DNA of 64,000 nucleotides. Origin: Pseudomonas frederiksbergensis (GTDB lineage Bacteria; Pseudomonadota; Gammaproteobacteria; Pseudomonadales; Pseudomonadaceae). Where the stretch lies: contig NZ_MOBR01000004.1 of NCBI RefSeq assembly GCF_003732705.1, positions 1 through 64,000 of the forward strand, given 5' to 3'. The notes beneath the pieces were generated by a model that had not been told where the DNA came from, searched no databases, and saw only the letters and a list, made by a program, of their open reading frames with translations. Positions 47,793 to 58,109 of this stretch are shown piece after piece. Position 1 is the first letter of the stretch. Each line of letters starts with the position of its first letter. Made by a program: the position numbers and the translations under genes.

Positions 47793-47855
47793 TTCGATGC
47801 TCCTGAAGGTTTTGCCGAGCATGAGTTCGCGAGCACCTAACCGATTTGATGTGGA

Positions 47856-48545
47856 TCAAGACTTGGGATCGTCGTCTTTCCAGGGCGCCGAAAGGTAACG
47901 GGTGCGGTTGAACGTCTCCAGCCATTCGGGACTGAACACCACCAGCGCACTGATGATCATGCCGTTGATAAACGCCTCGGGGAAAATCAGCAGCCACAAA
48001 TAGCCGACAAAATCTTCCAGCCAGTACGGCATCGCGAAACGTTCATCGAACCACAGCAACGTCAGCGCCAGCAGCAGGCACAGCAATGCCGACAGCGCCG
48101 CCGCAAAGAACCCGGAAACGAAGATATACACAAAGGGATTACGCGGTTGAGCACGCTCGACGAGGATCGCGCAGCATTCGGTGACCAATACCGGCAGCAG
48201 GATAATCAACGCGCCGTTCACCCCGACAGCGGCCAGATCCTGGCGCCCGAGCAGCACCAACCCCAGCTGCGCCACCAGCCCACCGATAATTGCCAACGGC
48301 CAGTCCAGCAGTAACGTGACGGCGGTCATGCCAATGAAGTGATACGACACGCCCGTATCGAAATCCCGTCGCACCAGCCACAACATAAACAGCGCGAACA
48401 CCGTGCCGAACAGCAAATGCTGGCGGCGACTGTCGGTGAACAACTCGACCCAGGGTGCACGGCAGATCGCCCAGATCAGCGCGGGTACGTAAATCAGCCA
48501 ACCGACCGCCAGACTCTGCGGTGACAGCAACTCGGCGCCGATCAT
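47856..48545 (-). CDS. Energy-coupling factor-type (CbiM-like) membrane permease
   Basis: 229 residues from the ATG at 48545 (MIGAELLSPQSLAVGW), with AAGGGGA upstream. About six transmembrane helices (LIYVPALIWAIC, HLLFGTVFALFMLWL, MTAVTLLLDWPLAIIGGL, GALIILLPVLVTECCAILV, and others). Resembles the CbiM/NikM permease family, but the N-terminal metal-binding His of true CbiM is not evident and no ATPase or T component is nearby. Substrate unknown; stand-alone. Confidence 0.75.
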   Translation of the reverse strand: MIGAELLSPQSLAVGWLIYVPALIWAICRAPWVELFTDSRRQHLLFGTVFALFMLWLVRRDFDTGVSYHFIGMTAVTLLLDWPLAIIGGLVAQLGLVLLGRQDLAAVGVNGALIILLPVLVTECCAILVERAQPRNPFVYIFVSGFFAAALSALLCLLLALTLLWFDERFAMPYWLEDFVGYLWLLIFPEAFINGMIISALVVFSPEWLETFNRTRYLSAPWKDDDPKS

Positions 48546-48679
48546 GACGCCATCCCCTTGAACACCACGACACACTCCTTGTTGGATTACGGCTCCTTGC
48601 CAGCATACACCGGCGCAAAAGTCGCTCCAGTGGATGCAAAGCTTTCTGCTTGTCGCATTTGAACGCTAAGCTTGGGCCT

Positions 48680-49306
48680 ATGGATGACTCAGATTATTTA
48701 CGCCTGCTGACCATCGCGGCCGAGCAAGCCAACGCGTTCCTGTCCAATGCCCGCAAATGGGAGCGTGAGCGTTGGGTCTGCCAGCGCCTGCTGCAAGGCC
48801 TGAACATTCCCTATCGCGCCGACGAGTTCGCCCCCGCCGGGGAGCCGCCGGACGTGCTGTTTCGCGATGCCAGTTTCGAGGTGTTCTTCGTCCTCGACGA
48901 GGGCCGGCGTCTCAACGACGAATGGCGCGACGAATTGCAACGACGGCGCAGCGCGTTTTCCCTCAGTTCGCTGGTGCGTCGCGAGGCCAAGCCCCGACGC
49001 ATTCCGGCCAATGAATTCCTGCTGCGACTGGCGCCGACCCTGCGCAAAAAAGCCCACAACTACAAAGAACGCGGCATGGATTTGGGAGAACTGGACATCA
49101 TCGCCTTCGCCAGTCTCAAGCGCGAAGTGTTAGACCTCAACAGCCATTTCCCGCCACCCACCGAATACTTGCGCCAGGGTTGGCGCTCGTTATCACTGGT
49201 CGGGCCGACCTTCGCCCGGGTGCTGTTCGCCCACCCGGACGCGCCGGATTTCCTGCGCAGCAACCTCGGTCGCAGCATCGTCTTCGACGTCGGGATCAGC
49301 CTGTGA
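48680..49306 (+). CDS. DUF1780 domain-containing protein
   Basis: 208 residues from the ATG at 48680 (MDDSDYLRLLTIA). Characteristic block WERERWVCQRLLQGLNIPYRADEF, PPDVLFRDASFEVFFVLDEGRRLNDEWR; E/D-x-K-like residues in this order recall restriction-endonuclease-like folds, an idea only. No signal or membrane segment. Overlaps the MOSC gene by 4 nt (GTGA). Confidence 0.85.
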   Translation: MDDSDYLRLLTIAAEQANAFLSNARKWERERWVCQRLLQGLNIPYRADEFAPAGEPPDVLFRDASFEVFFVLDEGRRLNDEWRDELQRRRSAFSLSSLVRREAKPRRIPANEFLLRLAPTLRKKAHNYKERGMDLGELDIIAFASLKREVLDLNSHFPPPTEYLRQGWRSLSLVGPTFARVLFAHPDAPDFLRSNLGRSIVFDVGISL

Positions 49307-49830
49307 GTCCGTTGCAGGAATTGATGGCCGAAGTCCCGCAAATTGGCCGTGTACGCTGGATTGGCGTGCGCCCCGCGTCCCATGTGCCGATGATTGAACT
49401 GGACGTCGTGGAAGCGCGACTCGAAGCCGGTTTGACTGGCGACAAGGCCCGCCCCGGCGTACGCAATATGCGGCAGGTGACGCTGATTCAGTGGGAGCAT
49501 CTGGCGGTGATCAGTTCGCTGATGGGCCGCCCGGACGATAAGCCGGTGTTACCGGGTGAATTGCGCCGCAACCTGGTGATCAGCGGCATCAACCTGTTCA
49601 GCCTCAAGGGCCGGCGCTTCAAGATCGGCCAGGCGGTTTTCGAAACCACGGGCTGGTGCCAACCTTGCGCACGCCTGCAAAACAACCTCGGCCCCGGGAC
49701 TTTTCAGGCCGTGCGCGGACATGGCGGAATCACCGCCCGAGTGTTACAAAGTGGAATCATTCGACTGGACGATACGGTGAGCGTCGAGCCGATCCCCGAC
49801 AGCGGCTATGCTCCGTTCAACGTTCGTTAA
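49303..49830 (+). CDS. MOSC domain-containing protein
   Basis: 175 residues from the GTG at 49303, overlapping the previous stop; the first ATG at 49324 is a possible alternative. MOSC domain with RQVTLIQWEHLAVISSLM, NLVISGIN and the conserved Cys in TGWCQPCARL. MOSC proteins bind molybdopterin or sulfur groups and act in Moco sulfuration or as mARC-like reductases. Coupled with the DUF1780 gene. Confidence 0.87.
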   Translation: MSPLQELMAEVPQIGRVRWIGVRPASHVPMIELDVVEARLEAGLTGDKARPGVRNMRQVTLIQWEHLAVISSLMGRPDDKPVLPGELRRNLVISGINLFSLKGRRFKIGQAVFETTGWCQPCARLQNNLGPGTFQAVRGHGGITARVLQSGIIRLDDTVSVEPIPDSGYAPFNVR

Positions 49831-49884
49831 ATCAGCCTGTAGCTTCTACACATTCAGCAACGTCTACCCCTGACGAGGCCCAAT

Positions 49885-50058
49885 ATGACCAGCCGCCTGA
49901 ACCCCGACGACCAGAAGCATGTCGAAGAGTACCTGCACTTGTCCCAACACCGAGTCGAGCGCCGGCCTTTCCGGCCGTGGATGCTCCTGGTGCTGGTGCT
50001 GGCAGTGACCATTGGTTTGGGCTTGCTCAGCCGCCTTATCGGTTACCTGACGCTATGA
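49885..50058 (+). CDS. DUF3094 family small membrane protein
   Basis: 57 residues: an N-terminal hydrophilic helix (MTSRLNPDDQKHVEEYLHLS), a basic segment VERRPFRPW, then one transmembrane helix (MLLVLVLAVTIGLGLLSRLI). N-in topology expected. DUF3094 proteins occur upstream of ndh in Pseudomonas; function unknown. ATG 49885 preceded by CGAGGC. Confidence 0.82.
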   Translation: MTSRLNPDDQKHVEEYLHLSQHRVERRPFRPWMLLVLVLAVTIGLGLLSRLIGYLTL

Positions 50059-50118
50059 GCTGCCTTGCGCTCGCTCGGGTAATCGCACCGATTTCTTTTA
50101 GCCTTGCGAGATATCCCT

Positions 50119-51417
50119 ATGACTCATCGTATTGTCATCGTTGGCGGCGGCGCCGGCGGTCTGGAGTTGGCTACCCGTCTGGGTAAGACTCTGGGCAAAC
50201 GTGGCACGGCCAGTGTGATGTTGGTCGACGCGAACCTGACCCACATCTGGAAACCGCTGTTGCACGAAGTGGCGGCCGGGTCGCTGAACTCCTCCGAAGA
50301 CGAACTCAACTATGTTGCCCAGGCGAAATGGAACCACTTCGAGTTCCAGCTGGGGCGCATGAGCGGGCTCGACCGTGCAGCGAAAAAAATCCAGTTGGCG
50401 GCGACCTACGACGAAGCCGGCATTGAATTGGTCCCCGCGCGCGAAGTGGGTTACGACTCGCTGGTGATCGCGGTCGGCAGCACCACCAACGATTTCGGCA
50501 CCCAGGGCGCGGCGCAGCATTGCCTGTTCCTCGACACCCGCAAACAAGCCGAGCGTTTCCACCAGCAACTGCTCAACCACTACCTGCGCGCCCATGCCGG
50601 GCAAACCGATGTGGTTGAGCAAATCAGCGTGGCCATCGTCGGTGCTGGCGCCACCGGTGTCGAATTGGCAGCGGAACTGCACAACGCTGCCCATGAACTG
50701 GCGGCCTATGGCCTGGACCGGATCAAACCGGAAAACATGCACATCACCCTGATCGAAGCCGGGCCACGGGTGCTGCCAGCCCTGCCGGAACGCATCGGCG
50801 GGCCTGTGCATAAAACCCTGGAGAAACTCGGGGTCAACGTGATGACCAATGCAGCGGTCAGTGAAGTCACAGCCGAAAGCCTGATTACCGCCGATGGCAA
50901 AGTGATCAATGCCAGCCTGAAAGTCTGGGCCGCCGGGATTCGTGCACCGGGTTTCCTCAAGGACATCGATGGCCTGGAAACCAACCGCATCAATCAGCTG
51001 CAAGTGCTGCCGACCCTGCAAACCACCCGCGACGAAAATATCTTCGCCTTCGGTGACTGCGCCGCCTGCCCGCAACCGGGCACCGACCGCAACGTACCGC
51101 CGCGCGCCCAGGCTGCGCATCAACAAGCATCGTTGCTGGCCAAATCCTTGAAGCTGCGGATCGAAGGCAAGGCGTTGCCGGAATACAAGTACACCGACTA
51201 CGGCTCACTGATCTCGCTGTCGCGTTTTTCGGCTGTGGGTAACTTGATGGGCAACCTCACCGGCAGCGTGATGCTGGAAGGTTGGCTGGCGCGGATGTTT
51301 TATGTGTCGCTGTACCGGATGCACCAGATGGCGTTGTACGGCGCGTTTCGCACGGCGATGTTGATGCTGGGGAGCAAGATTGGGCGTGGGACTGAACCGC
51401 GTCTGAAGCTGCATTAA
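50119..51417 (+). CDS. ndh: Type II NADH dehydrogenase
   Basis: 432 residues from the ATG at 50119 (MTHRIVIVGGGAGGLELAT). Two Rossmann folds: FAD-binding GGGAGGLE at 8-15 and NADH-binding VAIVGAGATGVELAAEL near 175. Membrane-associating C-terminal helix (YRMHQMALYGAFRTAMLML). It oxidises NADH to reduce ubiquinone without proton pumping. Length and the C-terminal tail match bacterial NDH-2. Confidence 0.94.
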   Translation: MTHRIVIVGGGAGGLELATRLGKTLGKRGTASVMLVDANLTHIWKPLLHEVAAGSLNSSEDELNYVAQAKWNHFEFQLGRMSGLDRAAKKIQLAATYDEAGIELVPAREVGYDSLVIAVGSTTNDFGTQGAAQHCLFLDTRKQAERFHQQLLNHYLRAHAGQTDVVEQISVAIVGAGATGVELAAELHNAAHELAAYGLDRIKPENMHITLIEAGPRVLPALPERIGGPVHKTLEKLGVNVMTNAAVSEVTAESLITADGKVINASLKVWAAGIRAPGFLKDIDGLETNRINQLQVLPTLQTTRDENIFAFGDCAACPQPGTDRNVPPRAQAAHQQASLLAKSLKLRIEGKALPEYKYTDYGSLISLSRFSAVGNLMGNLTGSVMLEGWLARMFYVSLYRMHQMALYGAFRTAMLMLGSKIGRGTEPRLKLH

Positions 51418-51442
51418 GATTTTCGGCGGCTGTCAGGGCCTC

Positions 51443-51505
51443 TTCGCGGGCAAGCCTCGCTCCTACAGGTTGGTGATATCTGTAGGAGCGAGGCTTGCCC
51501 GCGAA
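51443..51505. repeat. REP pair, inverted arrangement
   Basis: Here the arms run TTCGCGGGCAAGCCTCGCTC...CTACA and TGTAGGAGCGAGGCTTGCCC, the reverse of most REP pairs in the window: 'ttcgcg' ends lie outside and 'tgtagg' ends inside, with only 15 bp between. Confidence 0.88.
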
Positions 51506-51585
51506 TGGAGCCCCTCGGTCTCATCCATAAACACTTATGTGTCTCACTGTATCCCGCCCCGCGATTTCGCCCCTTCGCTTACAAA

Positions 51586-51721
51586 CTCCCCCCTTGCACG
51601 ACACAGAAGCGATACACCCGCCCCGTTAAATGGCCACACCCGAGCAAGGCACCGCCTGCTTCGGTCAACGCCGCACTACGCGGCATCCTTTATCGAGCGG
51701 TTGTGTCGTGCAACCCAGGAG
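51586..51721 (+). promoter_or_regulatory. Highly structured 5' region covering the EF-hand gene's ribosome binding site
   Basis: A perfect 12-bp inverted repeat TTGCACGACACA (51594-51605) / TGTGTCGTGCAA (51702-51713) encloses further helices: CGATA/TATCG (51610-51614/51691-51695), a long hairpin 51640-51664 (CCGAGCAAGGC/GCCTGCTTCGG with one bulge on each side) and GCCGC/GCGGC (51670-51684). Outside the basal helix CTCC (51586-51589) can pair with GGAG (51718-51721), the ribosome binding site. This fits a cis-acting RNA; 12-bp terminal inverted repeats also fit a tiny transposable relic. The 51506-51585 stretch shows nothing further. Confidence 0.55.
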
Positions 51722-51728
51722 ATTTCAA

Positions 51729-52127
51729 ATGTCCCGTACCACTAAAAACACTATCGGTCTGCTCGGCGCTGTTTTGGCTGGCGGCATGATGTTGACCGGT
51801 TCCGTATTCGCCGCCCAACCACTGACTCAGGGTTACCTGCTGGCCTCGGCCGAGCAAGTGGTGAAAACCCCCGAAGGCAAGTGTGGCGAAGGCAAATGCG
51901 GCGATGCGTCGATGGCCAAGACCGACACCGATGGCGACGGCAAAGTCTCCCGCGCCGAGTTCCAGGCTGTCGCGCCGAAGTCCAACTTCGACAAGATCGA
52001 CACCAACCATGACGGTTTCATCGACGAGCAAGAGGCTTACAACAACGTGAAAGCCAACTTCGAAGCCAACGGCAAGAAAATGCCAAAAGGTCTGTTCGAA
52101 CACCTGAAAGACCAAGACGGCGCCTAA
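51729..52127 (+). CDS. EF-hand domain exported protein
   Basis: 132 residues from the ATG at 51729 (MSRTTKNTIGLLG), 7 nt after AGGAG. Signal peptide or anchor (8-31, cut predicted after VFA). Two EF-hands: DTDGDGKVSRAEF (about 76-88) and DTNHDGFIDEQEA (about 98-110), both with the full set of calcium ligands. A Cys pair in GKCGEGKCGDA may bind metal or form a disulfide. Likely periplasmic calcium-binding; partner unknown. Strong terminator follows. Confidence 0.9.
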   Translation: MSRTTKNTIGLLGAVLAGGMMLTGSVFAAQPLTQGYLLASAEQVVKTPEGKCGEGKCGDASMAKTDTDGDGKVSRAEFQAVAPKSNFDKIDTNHDGFIDEQEAYNNVKANFEANGKKMPKGLFEHLKDQDGA

Positions 52128-52142
52128 GCCTCAGCACAAACA

Positions 52143-52177
52143 AGCCGCGCATTCCCGAGAGGAAGCGCGGCTTTTTT
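52143..52177. terminator. Terminator between the EF-hand gene and the convergent chemoreceptor gene
   Basis: AGCCGCGC (52143-52150) and GCGCGGCT (52165-52172) pair around 14 nt, followed by TTTTTT on the plus strand. On the minus strand it can also serve the chemoreceptor gene. Confidence 0.9.
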
Positions 52178-52190
52178 GTGCCTGACTGAT

Positions 52191-53834
<1,644 letters not shown>

Positions 53835-53930
53835 TTATGGCTGGAGATGGACGCGCTGTGCGCGCTCCGTTGGCTCGTTATCGGCAAGTTGTATGATGAC
53901 TTGAAGCCGAACTGCACTTTTTCGAAGACA

Positions 53931-53966
53931 AAAAAAATCCCCGTATCTTTCGATACGAGGATTTTT
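53931..53966. terminator. Terminator after the last tRNA-Pro gene
   Basis: ATCCCCGTATC and GATACGAGGAT pair around TTTC, flanked by A7 and T5. On the minus strand it follows tRNA-Pro by 4 bp. Confidence 0.92.
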
Positions 53967-53970
53967 AATA

Positions 53971-54047
53971 TGGTCGGGGTAAGGGGATTCGAACTCCTGA
54001 CATCCTGCTCCCAAAGCAGGCGCGCTACCGGACTGCGCTATACCCCG
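53971..54047 (-). tRNA. tRNA-Pro (UGG), copy 1
   Basis: 77 nt including an encoded CCA. Acceptor arms CGGGGTA/TACCCCG, anticodon stem CCTGC/GCAGG with loop TTTGGGA (anticodon TGG), T-arm GGAGTTCGAATCCCC-type. Identical to the copy at 54228-54304. A terminator-like hairpin lies just upstream. Confidence 0.96.
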
Positions 54048-54050
54048 GTA

Positions 54051-54080
54051 AAAAAAAGGCGACCTATACAAGTCGCCTTC
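54051..54080 (-). terminator. Terminator-like hairpin between tRNA-Lys and the last tRNA-Pro
   Basis: On the minus strand AAGGCGAC and GTCGCCTT pair around TTGTATAG, followed by T7. It would end the Asn-Pro-Lys transcript before the last tRNA-Pro. Confidence 0.85.
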
Positions 54081-54146
54081 TTCTTCGATCAGCGCTTTTG
54101 GCCTCTGATCTTAAGATCTGATCCCAGTGTTAACTGGTTTCAAAAA

Positions 54147-54222
54147 TGGTGGGTCGTGTGGGATTCGAACCTACGACCAATTGGTTAAAAGCCAACTGCT
54201 CTACCAACTGAGCTAACGACCC
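54147..54222 (-). tRNA. tRNA-Lys (UUU)
   Basis: 76 nt with CCA. Acceptor GGGTCGT/ACGACCC, D-arm AGCTCAGTTGGTAGAGC, anticodon stem GTTGG/CCAAT with loop CTTTTAA (anticodon TTT). Very close to E. coli tRNA-Lys. Confidence 0.97.
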
Positions 54223-54227
54223 AAAAA

Positions 54228-54304
54228 TGGTCGGGGTAAGGGGATTCGAACTCCTGACATCCTGCTCCCAAAGCAGGCGCGCTACCGGACTGCGCTATAC
54301 CCCG
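54228..54304 (-). tRNA. tRNA-Pro (UGG), copy 2
   Basis: 77 nt with CCA, identical to copy 1 through its full length. 5 bp before tRNA-Lys in the transcript. Confidence 0.96.
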
Positions 54305-54313
54305 GTTTGAAAT

Positions 54314-54389
54314 TGGCTCCGTGACCAGGACTCGAACCTGGGACCCAATGATTAACAGTCATTTGCTCTACCGACTGAGCTATCACGGA
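54314..54389 (-). tRNA. tRNA-Asn (GUU)
   Basis: 76 nt with CCA. Acceptor TCCGTGA/TCACGGA, anticodon loop TGTTAAT (anticodon GTT), T-loop TTCGAGT. First tRNA of the minus-strand operon. Confidence 0.97.
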
Positions 54390-54475
54390 ACTACATATTT
54401 CAATTTACAACGGTGAAGCTTGCTGCATCTCTTCGACCCGTTCGCATCGCTGCGTTCGTGTGTCTGAGGCGCGCT

Positions 54476-54503
54476 ATTCTACAATCTTAAGCACCTCTGT
54501 CAA
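54476..54503 (-). promoter_or_regulatory. tRNA operon promoter with stringent-type discriminator
   Basis: On the minus strand perfect TTGACA (54498-54503), 16-bp spacer, TAGAAT (54476-54481), followed by the GC-rich discriminator AGCGCGCC. This is the promoter type inhibited by ppGpp and DksA. About 80 nt of leader precede tRNA-Asn. Confidence 0.9.
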
Positions 54504-54636
54504 CCCCCTAAATTGCATTCAAGTTAATGATTTGCAACTTATTTCAGATTTCTGCTTGGGGAGCAGAAACCCTTCCGGGTGACTTACTGCGGGGCGCACT
54601 TTACAAGCCTTTTCCTTTCAGTTCAACAGCCTGGCG

Positions 54637-54664
54637 AAAAAAAGGCCTCGCAATGCGAGGCCTT
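54637..54664 (-). terminator. clpB terminator
   Basis: On the minus strand AAGGCCTCGC and GCGAGGCCTT pair around ATT, followed by a T-run (A7 on the plus strand at 54637-54643). Confidence 0.93.
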
Positions 54665-54687
54665 GTTTATTTCACTGGCATTACGAC

Positions 54688-57252
54688 TCAGTCAAAAACG
54701 ATTTCGTCGTTTTCCACTTTGCCAACAGCGGTCTCGCCCGGCATGAAACGACCGGACAGAATCAGTTGCGCCAGCGGGTTTTCGATCCAGCGCTGAATCG
54801 CTCGTTTGAGCGGCCGTGCGCCGTAGACCGGGTCGTAACCGACAGCGATCAACTTATCCATCGCCTCAGGGCTGAGCTCCAGTTTCAGTTCGCGCTCGGT
54901 CAGGCGACTGCGCAGACGACCCAACTGGATCTCGGTGATGCCGGCAATCTGATCCCGGGCCAACGGCTCGAAAATCACCACTTCGTCAACCCGGTTGATG
55001 AACTCCGGCCGGAAGTGCGTAGAAATCGCATCCATCACCGCCGCGCGTTGCGCCTCACGATCACCGACCAGTTCCTGGATCTGTACCGAGCCGAGGTTAG
55101 AGGTCATGACGATCACGGTGTTCTTGAAATCCACCGTACGGCCATGACTGTCGGTCAATCGGCCATCTTCCAGCACTTGCAGCAAGATGTTGAACACGTC
55201 CGGATGGGCCTTCTCGACCTCGTCCAGGAGGATCACCGAGTAAGGCTTGCGACGCACTGCCTCAGTCAGGTAACCGCCCTCTTCATAGCCCACGTAGCCT
55301 GGTGGCGCGCCGATCAACCGGGCCACGGAATGTTTTTCCATGAACTCGGACATATCGATGCGGATCATCGCCTCTTCCGTATCAAAGAGGAATTCGGCCA
55401 GCGCCTTGCACAGCTCTGTTTTACCGACGCCGGTCGGGCCGAGGAACATGAACGAGCCGCTCGGGCGATTCGGGTCGGACAACCCGGCACGGGAACGTCG
55501 CACCGCGTTGGAAACCGCAATCACAGCCTCGTTCTGGCCGATCACACGTTGGTGCAACAGGCTTTCCATCTTCATCAGCTTGTCGCGCTCGCCTTCGAGC
55601 ATTTTCGACACGGGAATGCCGGTCCACTTCGACACGACTTCCGCGATCTCTTCTTCAGTCACCTTGCTGCGCAGCAACTGATTTTCGCTCTTGCCGTGCT
55701 GGTCGACCATTTGCAGGCTGCGCTCCAGATCCGGGATGATCCCGTATTGCAGCTCGGCCATGCGGTTCAGGTCGCCTTTGCGACGTGCGGCTTCCAGTTC
55801 CTGACGGGACTGTTCGATTTTCTGCTGGATCTGCGCCGAGCCCTGGACTTCGGCTTTCTCCGCGTTCCAGATTTCTTCGAGGTCCGAGTACTCACGCTCG
55901 TGGCGGACAATTTCTTCCTGGAGTTTTTCCAGGCGTTTCTTCGCCGCGTCGTCGCTTTCTTTTTTGAGCGCCTGGGATTCCACTTTCAGTTGAATCAGAC
56001 GACGCTCCAAGCGGTCCAGCACTTCCGGCTTGGAATCAATCTCCATGCGGATGCGGCTGGCGGCTTCGTCGATCAGGTCGATGGCCTTGTCCGGCAACTG
56101 ACGATCGGTGATGTAGCGATGACTGAGCTTGGCCGCGGCGATGATCGCGCCATCGGTGATCGCGACCTTGTGGTGAACCTCATAACGCTCTTTGAGGCCA
56201 CGCAGGATGGCGATGGTGTCTTCTTCGCTCGGCTCTTCCACCAGTACTTTCTGGAAACGTCGCTCGAGCGCTGCGTCCTTCTCTATATATTGGCGGTACT
56301 CGTTGAGCGTGGTTGCGCCGACGCAGTGCAGCTCGCCACGGGCCAGGGCCGGCTTGAGCATGTTGCCCGCATCCATCGAGCCTTCGCCTTTACCGGCGCC
56401 GACCATGGTGTGCAGCTCGTCGATGAACAGAATGATCTGCCCTTCTTGCTTCGACAGCTCGTTAAGCAGGGATTTGAGGCGTTCTTCAAACTCGCCACGG
56501 TACTTGGCACCGGCAATCAGCGAGCCCATGTCCAGGGACAACAGGCGCTTGCCCTTGAGGCCATCCGGCACTTCGCCGTTGATGATGCGCTGGGCCAGGC
56601 CTTCGGCGATGGCGGTTTTACCCACGCCAGGCTCACCGATCAGCACCGGGTTGTTCTTGGTGCGGCGTTGCAGGACCTGAATGGTGCGGCGAATTTCGTC
56701 GTCACGGCCGATCACCGGATCCAGCTTGCCTTCTTCGGCACGCTTGGTCAGGTCGACGGTGTACTTATCCAACGCCTGACGCGACTCCTCGTGGTTGGCG
56801 TCGTTGACCGCTTCGCCACCACGCAGGTTGTTGATCGCGTTTTCCAGGGCTTTCTTGCTCACACCCTGGCCGAGCAGCAGCTTGCCGAGCTTGCTGTTGT
56901 CGTCCATGGCGGCGAGCAACACCAATTCGCTGGAGATAAACTGATCGCCCTTCTGCTGGGCCAGACGATCGGCCTGGTTGAGCAGACGCGCCAAATCCTG
57001 CGACATGTTCACGTCGCCGGTCGGGTTCTGGATTTTCGGCAGTTGATCGAGCTCTTTGGTCAGCTCTTTGCGCAGGCTGTTGACGTCAAAGCCTACTTGC
57101 ATCAACAGGGGTTTGATCGAACCACCCTGTTGTTCAAGCATGGCTTGCATCAAGTGCGCCGGTTCAATGCCCGGATGATCGAGGCCGACAGCCAGAGATT
57201 GGGCGTCGGATAGAGCTAACTGCAATTTGCTGGTTAAACGGTCTATACGCAT
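54688..57252 (-). CDS. clpB: Disaggregase ClpB
   Basis: 854 residues. N-terminal Clp_N repeats (1-145), AAA-1 with Walker [10 protein letters not shown] (about 206), the coiled-coil middle domain (about 405-525), AAA-2 with [10 protein letters not shown] (about 607) and C-terminal D2-small domain. With DnaK/J it resolves protein aggregates after heat shock. Ribosome binding site AAGGAAGGTGA. A sigma-32 type promoter and a terminator frame it as a single-gene unit. Confidence 0.97.
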   Translation of the reverse strand: MRIDRLTSKLQLALSDAQSLAVGLDHPGIEPAHLMQAMLEQQGGSIKPLLMQVGFDVNSLRKELTKELDQLPKIQNPTGDVNMSQDLARLLNQADRLAQQKGDQFISSELVLLAAMDDNSKLGKLLLGQGVSKKALENAINNLRGGEAVNDANHEESRQALDKYTVDLTKRAEEGKLDPVIGRDDEIRRTIQVLQRRTKNNPVLIGEPGVGKTAIAEGLAQRIINGEVPDGLKGKRLLSLDMGSLIAGAKYRGEFEERLKSLLNELSKQEGQIILFIDELHTMVGAGKGEGSMDAGNMLKPALARGELHCVGATTLNEYRQYIEKDAALERRFQKVLVEEPSEEDTIAILRGLKERYEVHHKVAITDGAIIAAAKLSHRYITDRQLPDKAIDLIDEAASRIRMEIDSKPEVLDRLERRLIQLKVESQALKKESDDAAKKRLEKLQEEIVRHEREYSDLEEIWNAEKAEVQGSAQIQQKIEQSRQELEAARRKGDLNRMAELQYGIIPDLERSLQMVDQHGKSENQLLRSKVTEEEIAEVVSKWTGIPVSKMLEGERDKLMKMESLLHQRVIGQNEAVIAVSNAVRRSRAGLSDPNRPSGSFMFLGPTGVGKTELCKALAEFLFDTEEAMIRIDMSEFMEKHSVARLIGAPPGYVGYEEGGYLTEAVRRKPYSVILLDEVEKAHPDVFNILLQVLEDGRLTDSHGRTVDFKNTVIVMTSNLGSVQIQELVGDREAQRAAVMDAISTHFRPEFINRVDEVVIFEPLARDQIAGITEIQLGRLRSRLTERELKLELSPEAMDKLIAVGYDPVYGARPLKRAIQRWIENPLAQLILSGRFMPGETAVGKVENDEIVFD

Positions 57253-57324
57253 GGGTCACCTTCCTTTTGAGCAGGCCGGACCTAAAAAACCATCCTGAGT
57301 GAAGAAACCTGCCAGATACCTCAC

Positions 57325-57353
57325 TAGATGCGGTCGATTCTGGGAGTTTCAAG
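57325..57353 (-). promoter_or_regulatory. Sigma-32 (heat shock) promoter of clpB
   Basis: On the minus strand CTTGAAA (57347-57353), 14-bp spacer, CGCATCTA (57325-57332), against consensus CTTGAAA and CCCCATNT. About 70 nt before the clpB ATG. Confidence 0.8.
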
Positions 57354-57383
57354 CGGCAAACAGTTGATGTAGATCAGGCAAGT

Positions 57384-58109
57384 CTAGCGTTCGAGCCAGA
57401 CAAGGGAGGCAAACCGACCCGTGCGCGGACTGCGGCGGTAAGAAAAGAAGCGCGGATCGGTCACGGTACAGAAACCGCCACCATAAACAGCGGTGACACC
57501 GCGCGCAGCCAGACGCAAACGCGCCAGCTCATAAATGTCGGCCATGAACTTGCCGGCATTCTGACTCGGGACAAAGGCTTTTGCCGCTTCAGGCAGTTGC
57601 TGGATAAAGACTTCCCGAACTTCCGGGCCGACTTCGAAGGCTTGCGGGCCAATGGCCGGACCGAGCCAGACCAGCACTTCTTGCGGTGGCACCGCCAGGC
57701 TGTCGAGCGTCGCTTCGAGTACCCCCGCGGCCAACCCTCGCCAACCGGCATGGGCGGCGGCCACGCGAGTGCCGGCACGGTCGCAAAACAACGCGGGCAG
57801 GCAGTCGGCCGTCATCGCCGCGCAGGCGATACCGGGTGTTTGCGTCCAACTGGCGTCGGCAGTGGCTACCTGACTGGGGTCTGCGTGGGCCACGACAATG
57901 CCGTGAACCTGTTGCAGCCAGGCCGGTTGAATAGAGAAATGATCGGTGAGGCGACGGCGATTTTCGGCCACAGCTTCGGGACTGTCGTCGACGTGATCGC
58001 CGAGATTGAGGCTGTCGAACGGCGCCAGACTGACGCCGCCCGCACGGGTGGTAACGCAGGCTTTCACCCCGGCAGGCGCAGGCCAGTCGGGAATCAGCCA
58101 GTCACTCAT
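57384..58109 (-). CDS. pgeF: Peptidoglycan editing factor PgeF (YfiH/multicopper polyphenol oxidase family)
   Basis: 241 residues. Conserved NLGDHVDD, QVHG (His ligand), MTADCLPALF and AAHAGWRGLAAGVLEAT with the metal-binding His and Cys residues, and a C-terminal GGGFCTVTDPRFFSYRR block. Family members act as purine nucleoside phosphorylase/laccase-like enzymes; PgeF is needed to keep peptidoglycan composition correct (L-Ala rather than L-Ser). Overlaps rluD by 4 nt. Confidence 0.93.
   Translation of the reverse strand: MSDWLIPDWPAPAGVKACVTTRAGGVSLAPFDSLNLGDHVDDSPEAVAENRRRLTDHFSIQPAWLQQVHGIVVAHADPSQVATADASWTQTPGIACAAMTADCLPALFCDRAGTRVAAAHAGWRGLAAGVLEATLDSLAVPPQEVLVWLGPAIGPQAFEVGPEVREVFIQQLPEAAKAFVPSQNAGKFMADIYELARLRLAARGVTAVYGGGFCTVTDPRFFSYRRSPRTGRFASLVWLER

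Noticed and set aside
53971..54389. tRNA cluster as an integration site of a genomic island
   Set aside because: No integrase, no direct repeat of a tRNA 3' end and normal core genes on both sides.
54549..54569. Hairpin TTTCTGCT/AGCAGAAA upstream of the tRNA promoter
   Set aside because: No T-run, not near a gene end on the plus strand and clpB already has its own terminator; no function can be supported.
54766..57213. 815-codon open frame on the plus strand opposite clpB
   Set aside because: Antisense shadow; clpB on the other strand is unambiguous with promoter, ribosome binding site and terminator.
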